Source of the DNA: Paraconiothyrium sp. Pb-2020
Taxonomy: Eukaryota > Ascomycota > Dothideomycetes > Pleosporales > Didymosphaeriaceae
Assembly: GCA_022419385.1 (NCBI GenBank)
Contig: JAJUBI010000005.1
Coordinates: 1,798,001 to 1,862,000, forward strand
Length of the DNA: 64,000 bases
Direction: 5' to 3'
The notes below the pieces were generated by a model that made no database searches, was not told the DNA's origin, and was given only the letters and a program-made list of their open reading frames with translations. Positions 21,356 through 32,673 of the stretch are shown here, in pieces. The position numbers were made by a program, and so were the translations under genes. Position 1 is the first letter of the stretch, and the number at the start of each line of letters is the position of its first letter.

Positions 21356-24038
21356 GGATTAGCTTGCACGGACCCACAGCGCAGGTAACCTTTTATCCTA
21401 CTGTGGGGTCAGGCCGTTCGTCACATGGGAACTTCAAGAAAGGCATGGAGGGCTGACTTGGCTTGCGACCAATGTCTGTCGTCGGGTATTTGAGCCGGCC
21501 TGAGTGGGATTTTCAACCAACATGGCATTTTGGGGCCAGGGTTGCGACTGGTTTCTTGAGATTACCATGTGGGACCTCACGCGTGTAGGGTGCGCGCGGT
21601 TCGGTGTGGCCGATTCTAACCCGAGATCAGTCGGCCCTATTCATCTGCATCACGCTGCCAAGCGGGATCTTAAGTCTACACATCCATAAGGCGTATCGAG
21701 TACTCGCATAGATATGAGATAATGCACATGGTTTGACTTATACCTGTTCTTCCTCCTTTCTGTGTATTGTTGGCGAAGGTTCGCAAGACGGATAGACCAC
21801 ATCGGAGGAAATGCTCACGGGACACGGTGATGTCGGCTGTCACTTACGCACCGTTTGCTTACCGGAGAACTGTTCCGTAGGGCTACTCGGTCACTCACGA
21901 GTATACTTGCTCAAATCGGTCGCTACATTCGTGCAGCACGTAGGCCGACTCGTTCGCATTCGAAGGATGCACTGTCAACGTTCAAGGCTGGGCAGAACCA
22001 CAGCTTGAAACACCATTGATACGGCAGGAGTTCTAAAACGTAATGTTTATTATCTTCAAAACCATGTGTTAAATATTGGGTTCACCCACAAGTCGCCACT
22101 GTACATGCGGACTTGCTAGAAGTGACTTCCACCTCTCGAAGCTTCTAGTGCATTCCATGAGCTGTCAGTTCAAATATATAAAAGCCGCATCGCTCTTCTC
22201 TCTTTATGATGAAACGTAGCAAATACTCGTGCAGCCCGGCAGCCCAGTGCGCGGGTGCAGTGGATTTGATAGGAGCTGCTGTGGATTGGTGTGGTGCGAA
22301 AAGGATTCGTAGCACAGCATCGAATGTAGAGTACTACAGAGCCCCATCATCCTGCACTGTCAATGAACAGTGTGGTTGAGGGGCACCATTCCAACGCAAG
22401 CCTACGCAAGAAGCAAGCAAATACCACCAGATGGTTCTCGGGCATGGTGTCAGGCTGTTGTCCTGGGACTGTGACCTCTCGCTTCTACTCGCCTGCACCA
22501 AGCTTAGGTGTGCCGGCGTTCACACCTCGGCCAAAGCGTACTGTGGATGGGAAGATGCTCGATCACGTTATGCGCGAGATCACACGGAATCCAGCATCCT
22601 GGGGTTGGTGGAGTCACGTTCACAGACCAATCTTGCGCCAACGTGGCGTCAAATTGGGTAGGCGGGTTCGGTGAGGAAATCTCCTCCCTATCATGATCCT
22701 GAACTCAACTCTCCAAGATCCAAGCGCACGAGTACCACGCTCACTACAGAAGAAGTATGCCATAGCGTGGAGTGAAGCACAGTGACGCAAAGCTCGCGCG
22801 GCACTGGGAAATTTCGGTGAGCCATGATGTGGCCGGGGCACAGTGGCAGCCCGTTGATCAGAAATGCGCTCCCAGATCGAAAAACTCCTGAACAGCATAT
22901 CCTTGTGCTGGGACTCGGCTGCCTGCACCATGATGACATCTGTAGAAATGAGCACTGTAGCCTGGGAACGCTGTGGAGTCGGAGGAGCGCAGTGACGCCG
23001 GAAGCCTGCGTAAGCATGGATATAGGTAAAAGCAGCAAGTGGTAGCGGAGCCGGGACACGGGGTCAGTCCCAAAGCGCAGTGTGGAACCAGAACACTCCT
23101 GCCTATCATGTACACAGCTTACTTGCACCAAGGCAAGGCCTGCTAAGCGAGCATCTCGGGCGTGATGTTCTATGACAAAGTGGGGCAATACGACGCTCAG
23201 GAGCAGGCGGTGAACAGTGGCGGACCTGGGACTTGTTTACGAGCCGTCGCTCCGATAGTGTGGAATCATGTACAGGATCATGAGGAACTTTGCGCCGAAA
23301 TCGCTCTGTGACATCGGACTGGTCCTAGGATAGCCTCTGGAGAAGCACAGTGAGGTGAAGAGGGCAAAAAGACGGAAAAGGGGGCACTGTAGGAGGCAGT
23401 TTGAATGCACATCGGCTCTGCTCCGGCGCTTCTATGAAGCGTACGTGGATGCTGGTCACTGAAGTATTCGCTGAGATTACATGCCGCATACGACGCAACA
23501 ACGACGGGAATATCTTTGGCGAATCAGTGTGCTTTTCAATGCGGCAGGTGCTGCTACTATAGACGTGGGCACGTATCTACTCATCCACGAGCATGGATAC
23601 GTGCTTGATGAATTTAGCACACTGAAAGAGCTGATCATGGTGAGATGGAAATAGGCCTCTACTTTCGCACTTAGTTCGGATTCAAGACCTCGAAGGTGAT
23701 AAGGATATCAGGAGTTCTAAGAGCAGTGTCTTGGCAGATGTGATCACAGGAAACTGTGGCATTGCAGTATCAGCCTGATGCGCAAGCTGGTCCATATATG
23801 GTGAAGAGTTGTGACGTATAAAGGATTTCAATGTCGGGATGTAGATCTGCAGTTGCGCTCGTGCTGGGTAGTAGAGCTTCTAATTCTGGGGCCTACAAAT
23901 GAAGAGGTCTACGATTATTGTTATCCATATGACAGTCTAACACGAGCGCGCGCGGCAACAGAGAATGGCGCACTCTTCAAGAGTAGTTGTATTTGCAAAA
24001 TGCTGCACGACCAAGGCTATACCCCACGTCCGCCTCTC
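21356..24038. other. Gene-poor 2.7 kb stretch
   Basis: No gene of known family on either strand. Frames up to 165 codons (22691-23188 minus) have shadow-like composition. A good TATA box at about 22177 precedes a 57-codon Cys-bearing frame at 22206-22379, described separately. Confidence 0.5.
22176..22379 (+). other. TATA box followed by a tiny Cys-bearing ORF (57 codons)
   Basis: A TATATAAAA element at about 22177 is followed about 20 bases later by a pyrimidine-rich CTCTTCTCTCTTT. The ATG at 22206 then opens 57 codons (MMKRSKYSCSP...) with Cys at 9, 15, 29, 50 and 56. There is no hydrophobic signal peptide and no family is recognised. The promoter-like spacing is suggestive only. Confidence 0.2.
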
Positions 24039-25748
24039 TCATACTAGCGTCTGCCTAATATCTGTTAACTTCACCATCAAGGGGCTCTTCTCCCAGGTGT
24101 TATACGCCCTCAACCCCTTAAACTCATCCTTTGGATTCCACAACGGTGCACCATCCGCAAACTCCAGGTCGAAGTGCCACAACAACGCTCCCAGAATTAA
24201 TCTCAGCTCCACATATGTCAGATTCCTTCCGATGCACCCTCTTGGACCAAGCGAAAATGGTTGTGCCGCCTTCTTGACATCGTTCGCATAGCGCGCCTTA
24301 CTCTCCGGTGTGTCCAGAAACCTCTCAGGTATGAAAGAATCCGGATCCGCGAAGTTATTTGCCGAATGCGCAGCCGCCCACGAAGCGACGCAGACAGAAG
24401 TGTACTCGGGTACCATGTGGCCGTCGATCAGAGAGCCGCCTCTGGGCACGGTGCGTAGGAGGCCGATGGGTACAGGCGGGAAGATGCGCAACCCTTCTTC
24501 AATGCATGCATTCATGTAGGGAAGACTACCGAGCACGTCCATGTTGAGGTCTGCTTCGGATTTGCAGGCGGAGCGAATCTCGTCTTTGATGCGGCGATAT
24601 TTTTCAGGGTTACGTAGGAGGTAGTTTGTAAGGCCGCAGAGCTCGGTGGCAGTGGTTTCGCTACCGGCGACACTATCGATCGTCAGCCCTATGCTATGGC
24701 GGGGGGGCTATAGATGACTTACATGAAGAGCGCAGCGTTCATGATAACTTCATCATCGGAGACTTCGTTCTTCTTCTCGCGCTGCTTGAGGATGTACCAT
24801 ATGAAGTCACGGTGATCGGTTTTTGTGGCCATGCGGCGGTTCGTTTTCACAGTCGAGTTGCGCAAATGCTTGTAGCGACGTTCACGAATTATAGATGGGA
24901 TGCACCACATCATGAGGCGCTGTCCGAAACTTCCCGGCTGTGCAAAGCGGCGGGTGGCTTGTTCTAGGGCACCGGCTTTGATGGATTCGTAGACAAGAAC
25001 AACCCAGTTTGCTGATTCTGATCCTTCGCCTGCACGATGTGTTATCATGATTCCGCGACCCAGGACGTGGCGATTGGAAGACTCACCTTCCTGTAAGCAC
25101 CCAAATGGCTCGCCAAAGCTCAAATCACCAATAATGTCAAAAGTACAAAAATTGAACCAGGAGACCATATTCGCGTGCTCGCCTCTATGCGCCATCTCCT
25201 TAAGCCTCTTCACAAAAAGCTCCACATACCCCTTCAGAATCGGTTCCTGCTCCAATAACGCCTGTCTGCTGAACGCGTGCGCGAGTGCCCTTCGCTGCCT
25301 CGCATGATGAATGTCGGGTGCCATTGTCAAGTTTGTTGCGCCCGGAATAGCTTCAACAGCCCCAACATGAATTGGATCTTTGTCCATGTTGGGCATGCCC
25401 ACACGGTGCCCGTATATGTCTTCCCATGCTTTTGCGGTATTAAAAGAGAGCTCATTTGGCATGACGCGCACCACAGGGCCATATTTGTCGTGGAGAACTT
25501 TGTAGTCGAACGAGATGCGGCCGCGCAAGAGGGAGATTATGGAGGGGATGGGCGATATGCGCCATAGGAGGGGACCGGGGTACTTAGCGAGGGGATGGGA
25601 GGTTATTCGGTATATCGCTACCGCGAAGAAATACACGAAGAACTACAAAGACTGTTAGACGCTTGCATCGATGCATAGAGGAGTCACCCACGGCAACTGG
25701 GGTCCAAATTGCGACTTGAGTGAGACGATCTCCGTCGAAAATACTCAT
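24039..25748 (-). CDS. Cytochrome P450, CYP65 / isotrichodermin-C15-hydroxylase-like, 517 aa
   Basis: Four exons: 25748-25692, 25642-25087, 25029-24723 and 24672-24039, with introns of 49, 57 and 50 nt. The N-terminus is a membrane anchor (VYFFAVAIYRI) followed by the Pro-rich HPLAKYPGPLLWRIS. The third join restores the I-helix oxygen-binding motif AGSETTA. The K-helix ExxR is in EEGLRIFPPVP, and the heme loop FSLGPRGCIG carries Cys453. The pattern fits the CYP65 group of fungal monooxygenases that hydroxylate specialised metabolites such as trichothecenes; the substrate here is unknown. The 57-nt second intron keeps frame without a stop. The first donor (GTGGGT) is the weakest splice choice. 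Confidence 0.92.
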
Positions 25749-26524
25749 CGTGAACAACAGCGAGTGAAACGCTCCGATAGTATTCGGAATTGGATATAGT
25801 AGGAGGACACAGTCCGGGAGAAGAGTGGATACCCAGTATTATCGCTGTATAAACAAGGGTAACAGAAGTTGCGAGCCTGTGGAAAGAAACAGTTGACGAT
25901 GAAGAGCAACGAGAACCGAGGGAAAGAGGCCAACGACGTCTGCAATATATCCCTTCTGAGTAGTCACAGGGACTCGCAGGCGCTAACGCCCGCTACAGTC
26001 ACTGTATACCCGCATTGCCATTGCGCTTCAAGTGACACTGATCACGGCACGGTTTCGCCAAAACTTATCCGACTCTAGGTGTGCAGACCAATGTCAAAGA
26101 ACTTAAGCTAGAGCGAGGAAGTCGTGTCTGACGATATCTGAGCTTCCCTGGCTACTCCCCAATTGTTGAATTGATCGAGAAACAATTCTCATGTGTAAAG
26201 GATTTCATGAAGAGCGATTTGATGCTCATGTCACATGATCTGAAGTGTTCCAAGGTTGGTGTTGGGGTTGCGAGTCGTTGGCGGTCTATAGTCCACTAGA
26301 GCGGTCCTACCCCGCACTCTGGTGCAGGAAACCCCACCATTAGTATTATCGACTGGAGAAGCGGTCGATTCGTGTTCCATTTGGATCTCCACGGGTTCGA
26401 TTCGTGCGTTCGTCGCTTATGTACAGCTTCTCGGCAGCATTACCTCACACAAGAACGTATTTGGAACATATTGGAAGCATGGAAATTGGCAGATCCAAGA
26501 CATAGAACTATACAAGAAAGACAA
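25749..26524. other. Intergenic, P450 promoter side
   Basis: Holds the P450 upstream region and the 3' flank of the esterase gene. No further feature was seen. Confidence 0.5.
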
Positions 26525-27341
26525 TCAAGAGGGCACTGGCTTGACGAGCGCCTGATTGTTCAGTACAGCATCAGCCCAGATATTCCCCATATGAGCATAT
26601 CCAGCAGGATCCCTATACATGTAAGTCATCAATTTCATCGACATATGCAGTTGGAAAGAACTTACGGATGTAAATCGTCACTCAATTCATCCGTGCCAAC
26701 CACACTCTGATCCACAACCACAAGACCGAAACCCTTATTTACCCTCTCCTTTACCACCCCCGGAATCGCCGCATTATACGCATCAAATCTCTTCTGGCTC
26801 TCTGCAATCTTCGTCTGAATAATTCTCGCCACAAACACGGCCGCATCAGGCAACTCCTTTACCACATCATCGATGACACCGCCCAGCCGTTCAGGCGCTT
26901 CACTCCACGATTCTGCGGCTGTCTCGGCCATGTTCAAGTCGTTCGTCGCGAGATGAATCAGCACCACATTGGGTTTGAAGTCTAGCGCTGGGCCTAAAAC
27001 GGCACGCACTTGGTTGATGGTCCAACCAGGGTGGCCTTCATTCTGGTTGTTGGTCATATTGCCTGACGTCTGGGTACCGACGAACTCGACGCTGGCATCC
27101 GTGGCGACGAGGCGCTCTAGGAGTTCTTCGCGGTACCCGTTTGTGCCTGTTCCGTTGAAATAGCCCCACGTGATGGAGTCACCGAGAGGGAGGATACGCA
27201 GAGGGGTTGAGGAGATGCTACGGGTGTTTAGAGGGGCGCTGATAGTAGGAGATGCAACTGTTATGAAGCTAAGTAAGTATATCTCGGTATATCGATGATC
27301 CTCGAGTTACTCAAGACTTACATAACGAGAGCAAGGTGCAT
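26525..27341 (-). CDS. Secreted SGNH/GDSL-type esterase, 236 aa
   Basis: Three exons: 27341-27322, 27268-26666 and 26612-26525, both introns 53 nt. The protein starts with a signal peptide (MHLALVIFITVASPTISAP). Block I GDSITWG carries nucleophile Ser38, a TNDLN segment gives the Asn of block III, and the last join creates DDLHPDPAGYAHMG with the catalytic Asp and His. Length and spacing match small secreted SGNH hydrolases related to CE3 acetylxylan esterases, so deacetylation of plant polysaccharide is a reasonable guess. An alternative start at 27370 with an acceptor 11 nt downstream gives a different signal peptide in the same frame (242 aa). It sits between a P450 and a PRISE reductase. 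Confidence 0.88.
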
Positions 27342-27370
27342 GGCACAAGCTTTGTGAGAAAGTTCAGCAT

Positions 27371-27964
27371 TATGTTGTGATTCTTGGGGTCTAACAGAAG
27401 AAACATGTAGAACATCTAATACAGGAACAGCTTGGAATATGTACAGCGAGCGCGATATCAAGTCTTAAAAGTGGCTTCGTCGCCTGATCACCTCCTTGAC
27501 TCCGCACTATATGGCTTCATGCATGGTGATTCGGCGCTCGGATTCACCGCGTTGATCTCACCAACATGGAAGCATGCGCGTTGTCTCATGACGGCAAGCT
27601 CTGTAATTGAATAGTCAACTACACAGGTTAATGACTTGTTATACAAACTAAAGTTGTCGAACGTTCGTGGCCTCCAAGCGCAGAATTCAACACTGCCTTG
27701 CTTCGCCATCCATCAAGTGAATGAGGTAGAATGTCTAGTGCTGGGAATAACGAAACGCCCAGAATGGGTACCGCAACACCACCACGATGCAGCCATATGG
27801 AAAGCGGTGAGATCATATTTTCAATTGGACTGACCAGCTAAAGGTGACGGGTGACCAGAATGCAGCAGAAATGGCAAGGTTGAATAAAAGCGCTAGCCTA
27901 ATGTAGAAGCTCCCGGGACCTCCAGCAAAGAAGCCAGGTGCATTGCTTAAATTTGAACAACTCA
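27371..27964. other. Intergenic, no gene recognised
   Basis: About 590 bases between the esterase start and the 3' end of the PRISE-type gene. Only short frames without family features are present. Confidence 0.5.
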
Positions 27965-29224
27965 TCATGGAATGACCTTAGCCTGTCTCATGCGATCAAA
28001 TGCGACCTTCCAAGTTTCTGGCGTCTTGATCTCTTCCGTATAGCCGACCTTGTGCGAAGCTTCCATGCTCATCTGACGATCGAAGTCAAACATCGTCATA
28101 ATGTAATACTATATCACTTGATTAGCAAACTCCAATCACAAGTTTGTAGTATCTAAACCGACGTACCTGAAATCCTGGATGTGTAATGTCGCTATCCACG
28201 GAGCCCTTCTTGAGATCATGTTTCCGCTCTAGCTCGTTCCACTCCTTCCTGTGCGCTGCTATATATGCACCGGGCTGTGGAGAGTTCTCTTCCGGGCCGG
28301 TACCCTTCAGGCCAAAGTAATCACAGATTACTGGCCATTTGCCCTTCCAATTGTCTTCTTGTCCACCAACGTTGAAGCTTTGCGATGCAGTCTTCTCAGG
28401 GTGCAGCGATGCGAGAATCGAGAAGTGCGCAACCATGTCTTGTGGAGATTCATTATATTTGTTCACCCATGACTTTCCACTTCCTGGAAACGGTACTTTT
28501 GCACCGTCACCCTCAACAGCACGGAATATTGAGAGGTACAGTGCGAGCGTTTGCGCTAGGCAGTATGCGTTGTTATTGGGTACAAAACCAATGATGTTAT
28601 CTGGTCGCACTTCGCACCAGTTCCAGTTCTTCCCTTGCGAAATGCGTTTCAGGCAGTCGATCTGGTTGTAGTAGAAAAGCTGAGAGAGGTCGGGCTCCGG
28701 GATAGGAGGAAGGGTTTCGCGTAGTGGGAGATCGTTCGCAAATGGAAATCTGTCCAACATTTGGCAGCCGTAGATCTTCGTCCCAGAAGGAAGTACGACG
28801 TATGACAGTCTGGAGGAGAGTTTCTCGATGGCGGTCACAGCGCGCTCTAGCATAGCCTCATTAGTCTTGCATTCCGCGTCATTGTCGTCGATTTGTTTGT
28901 AGGCTGGTATGGGTCAGCACGATTCTATTACTATGCTATGTACTTACAGTAGAAGTAAACCTGTGTCACGCCGTCTACATCGGGCACCTTCTCCTTGATT
29001 GCCTGCTCCAGCTCTTCCTGGCTGCCCTTCAACAGGTCAATTCCGGATACAATCTGCAATCTTGGATCATCAGGCCAAAGAGCCATCTCTCGCGTCAATG
29101 GCCTGTTGACAAGAGCAGACACCTTTGTAAATGCATCCTTTGACGGATAGCCATTGAGAATAGAATTGACGATTGCCCAGCCAGAAATGCCAGACGCGCC
29201 GTAGACAAGCGCGTGATTGCCCAT
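27965..29224 (-). CDS. PRISE-type (iridoid synthase / progesterone 5-beta-reductase-like) SDR, 385 aa
   Basis: Three exons: 29224-28948, 28903-28167 and 28108-27965, with introns of 44 and 58 nt. The N-terminal Rossmann motif GASGISG follows MGNHALVY. The first join gives QVYFY-S-YKQIDDNDAEC, and the last supplies the C-terminal helices (YYIMTMFDFDRQMS..KTPETWKVAFDRM). The central motifs SYVVLPSGTKIYG, NWCEVRPDNIIGFVPNN and FPGSGKSW match the atypical extended SDRs called PRISE enzymes, which reduce the double bond of 1,4-enones using NADPH. Fungal members occur in specialised-metabolite clusters. The substrate is unknown. It neighbours a P450, an esterase and other reductases. Confidence 0.9.
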
Positions 29225-30670
29225 GTTTGCGACAAGTGATGTAAGCTCAAACTAGGACGTGACCTGTATTTTGAGAATGGTCACTATATCCGAAGCTTGC
29301 ACTGTCGCTCGTGCCAGCGTTAGGGGAGCACCCTAGACTTAATACCCCTCCGACAGTCTTACCACTCCGCCAAACCCAAAGCCAAGGATGACCTTGCAGC
29401 TCTTCGCAGCATAGGGCAAGGCAATAGTCCAGCCGATCGCTGTGGAGAACCCGTTTCGCGGAGAACATCTTCCTACCGCAACCCTGACACCTGCGAGGAG
29501 CATATGCGCGGGGTAGCTGACTCGCTGGCCACCCTATCGGAGCACACTTCGGGTGGAGGACCATGTTCCTCTCTGCATATCCGAGTATGTTAGTCTTCAT
29601 AACCCATTCGAAGGAGAGCCAGCTGTCGGTGATAAGATGAGCTGTGGTCGTAGTCCCAGTCGAGATTTCGGAGAGCACGCGTACAAGAATGACGTCAGAT
29701 GCAAGCGAAGATCAAACCTTCCGAACACCCAGACAACGGCACCTTCGGCCCCAGCATCGATGCATCGATTGCGCATTACTTTCACCAGATCGGTTCACGA
29801 GGAAAGAGCGTCGAATATTCGCGTTGCTGGGATGAAGAAGGTCTCTTGTGGTACCCAATGACAAAGAGGCTTGCGAAAGTGAAGGTGCGCTCAACCCTTA
29901 AGGCCCATTGATCTCAGCTACGAACTTCGTAGCTGGCAGTCATCTACATTTACGCATGTGGATTGGCGTGTCGAAGAGCGGTCAACGACCCCACAAGGTG
30001 ATCAGATATAGAGATCATGCAAACGAGCTGGTGCTCATTGAGTTCGTCGAGTACTGGCAAAAGGATGGCTCATAGAGAGACGATATACGTCTCATACGCT
30101 AGTCTCCCGAAGAATGTTATGTCGAAAATGACAGAAGATTGTGAGTCCCCAAGTCTGCTTTCCAAACTAGGTTTCGACCTCTCTCAACCACCTCACTTAC
30201 AAGGAAGTCAGCGTAACGCTCCTACACAGTAGTGTCATCTCGATACCTACCTTTGGCCCTGATCAATCTAGTAGTTACTTTTGCATAGTGAGCGAGCCTT
30301 CTTCGACATGCATTGACCGCACAGAACACGCATTCAATGAAGAATATCGCGAGGATACATATGGCATTAGTAAATCAATCCATGTATATCCATGCACGAT
30401 TCCATTTGATGACATTAAAAAAACCATCTATGGCGACCTTGAATGACCTGTCCTGAGAGTCTGAACGGCTAGAAGAACAATCACGTGACTGATGAAGGAC
30501 AATACACAAACAATTCCACATCATCAGCGAGCGAATCCCCAAGGCCTGTACACCTAGGGAAACACCACATCAGTATTAAAGACCGCGATAAGTTCAGAAA
30601 GGTTTTGCTTGATTGGTTCGAAGAGATGGAAGAAGCTTCAAGAGGAAAATGATTTACGCATCCATACGAA
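29225..30670. other. Intergenic 1.4 kb with possible degraded coding sequence
   Basis: Plus-strand segments around 29699-29890 and 29960-30090 read as protein-like but in different frames, broken by stops. One could be joined by a possible GTGCGC..GTAG intron, but no start or family can be given, so no gene is called. Confidence 0.35.
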
Positions 30671-31543
30671 TCATGTGCTTTCCGCCTTCTCCATCGCCTC
30701 CACTGCTTGTTTTGCAATGTTATTGGTCTCGTCGTTCACCCCCTCGTGTTTTCCAACTTCTCCAAACCTCTTCTTCCAGAACGCCCATCTCTCCTTACTG
30801 AAGACAGGTCCTCCCGTCCACAAGTCACCGCCCCTAGCAGGATTGCCTTGATTTGGGTCCTTTGGCGTCAAATCTTCTTCTTTCTCATATAATTTCTTTC
30901 CAAGTCCGAGGACCCACACCGCCGCTGCCGGCACATTTGCATCATACCACCAGGGCAGTGGCTCTGGCGTCTTCTCAAGAGCTTCTCTCATCGCCCAGAT
31001 GACGTACAAATAGGTTTCCCATACGCCGGAGTCGGTCAAACGCGCAAGGAAGTAATTGAAGTTTGTCCAGGCATGGATCTCTTGGGGGACGCTGCCGACA
31101 TCATAACGCGGAATGTCGTTGTACGCTTCGCGAGCTGCGAGGCCCAGGCCAGAAAGATTCTTGTAGGTGGGGCGCTCTGGCGAAGGCTCTGGGTGCTCTT
31201 TGATCGCTTTCACCAGCTGGACAAGCTTCGCGTGTTGATCCGGGTTGCTGTACGGTATCCTTTTCGCGGAATGCAAGATGGTATACCAAAAATCGCCTAG
31301 CTGGTCATTGTCGGATTTTTGCTTGAGACCCTCATCGATGGGTTTCGTTACTTTGTCCACTGTTGTCTTTAGATCCGCAGCATCGTTCATGTACTCTTGA
31401 ACGGCAGGGTAAAAGATGGCGTCTTTGGGGGGGCGGAACCACCCGCGAATCTCGGCGATTCGGTCAATTTGGGTAGGTTCGTCGCTGATCAGTGGAAGCG
31501 CTTTCTCGATGTCCTCTGTCCGTTTCTTTTCCCATGCAGCCAT
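30671..31543 (-). CDS. DUF3632-like fungal protein, 290 aa
   Basis: A single exon. The start is placed at 31543 (MAAWEKKRTEDIEKAL), because the 61 residues further upstream in the frame look like leader. The protein is helical and charged, without signal peptide or membrane helix. Stretches such as GWFRPPKDAIFYPAVQEYM, LSGLGLAAREAYND and WTNFNYFLARLTDSG match my recollection of the fungal DUF3632 family, expanded in Pezizomycotina and without known activity. An Ala/Pro/Trp-rich middle (WWYDANVPAAAVWVLGLG) precedes a Lys/Glu-rich end. It sits in the oxidoreductase block, though DUF3632 genes also occur elsewhere. Family assignment is from memory of conserved patterns. Confidence 0.7.
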   Translation of the reverse strand: MAAWEKKRTEDIEKALPLISDEPTQIDRIAEIRGWFRPPKDAIFYPAVQEYMNDAADLKTTVDKVTKPIDEGLKQKSDNDQLGDFWYTILHSAKRIPYSNPDQHAKLVQLVKAIKEHPEPSPERPTYKNLSGLGLAAREAYNDIPRYDVGSVPQEIHAWTNFNYFLARLTDSGVWETYLYVIWAMREALEKTPEPLPWWYDANVPAAAVWVLGLGKKLYEKEEDLTPKDPNQGNPARGGDLWTGGPVFSKERWAFWKKRFGEVGKHEGVNDETNNIAKQAVEAMEKAEST

Positions 31544-31946
31544 GTTGAGAATGTGAACTCGAGCAGAGAGGTGGGAGAGACCAGCAATGCGAGAATTGAT
31601 CGTTGTGCAGTTTTGATAGAATGGACGCCGAATATAAGGGGTGACGTAGTGTGGCGCACGCGTTGGCTTCAGCATCTGTGATTGGACGACGGCGAGTGGA
31701 CCGCTTTCTCTATCAAGAAGGTGCATGTGCTACCATCTACCATTGCGACAAGTCTCCTTTATGGTCTCTGCTGGAGTGGACTCATCCGTCGTAGCCTACG
31801 TGGCCCTTGTATCGTCTGTCGGCGCATGCCGCGACCGCCTTCTACCTCGGCGTCTTGGCTACTATCATGCAGTTGTCTTGCTGGGCCGGCGTCCGTGATT
31901 CTTAAATGTATCAAGATATATGTCAATGAGCCTCAGATCCAAAAAA

Positions 31947-32078
31947 TCTTACAGTCCGGTCTGGGTACGTGAGGTACCAGAAGGAGGCGGCGAGGTTTTT
32001 CGGATCTATCTCGCCAACGTTGTCAAAGAGGAGGGAAGCCGGGGGTCGAGGGTTGGGTAGGGGAACCTGAGATGCCAT
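31947..32078 (-). CDS. Possible short hypothetical protein or gene fragment
   Basis: The frame from ATG 32078 (MASQVPLPNPRPP) reads convincingly for about 42 residues, up to FWYLTYPDRT. A GTAAGA donor begins at 31952. The next exon cannot be fixed: one acceptor gives ten more codons, and other frames stay open for about 45 codons towards 31760. It may be the 5' exon of a small gene or a truncated remnant. No family recognised. Confidence 0.3.
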
Positions 32079-32673
32079 TATGTGAAGCGATGAGCGGATG
32101 CTGTAGAACCGCCTTCTACGTGCGATGTACGCAACGGATGAATTATCGCAGCTCAGCAATCCGGAACACCCTTTATAGACAAGTACGATGCTTCTTGTGT
32201 CCGTATAGTAGCACGTTGTCGTCCTGCGAACTGCCACGTTATGTCATCTAGACGTGACCAGTAATCGTTGCTAAGAAGATCTTTTAGACCTAGTGTACGA
32301 TACCGCTTAGAGAGTAGTAGCGAGCGAGCGATTACGCCCGAGGTCCCCATGTTCGTGCCCTGGGCCTGTGGCTACGAATTCCACGGCCAATATTGTAGCT
32401 GTTGTAGACAAAATATGTGATGTAGCTACAAGTCCATCTCGCATGACTTCAAATGATTCGTCCGAGCTACGCTAATGACGTTTGGTCAGCCTCTCGCGTA
32501 GTTGGTGTTACTCTGCGCACTTGAAAGAACCCTGCCCATTCAGCGTCAGTGTCGTGTAACTTCGCAGATGTATCCTATCAGATCACTAGTAAGGTATCGA
32601 TGAACTTTCTGAATAGAGTATGTTCATGCGTAGCATCTCAAGCATTGCCTTTCGCGGCATTAGTTCCTATAGG
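32079..32673. other. Intergenic, no gene recognised
   Basis: About 600 bases with no convincing frame, between the possible fragment and the CBR1-like SDR's 3' end. Confidence 0.5.

Noticed and set aside
22691..23188. 165-codon minus-strand frame in the gene-poor stretch
   Set aside because: Scattered Cys/His/Ser and no secondary-structure pattern; typical of a non-coding open frame in GC-balanced DNA.
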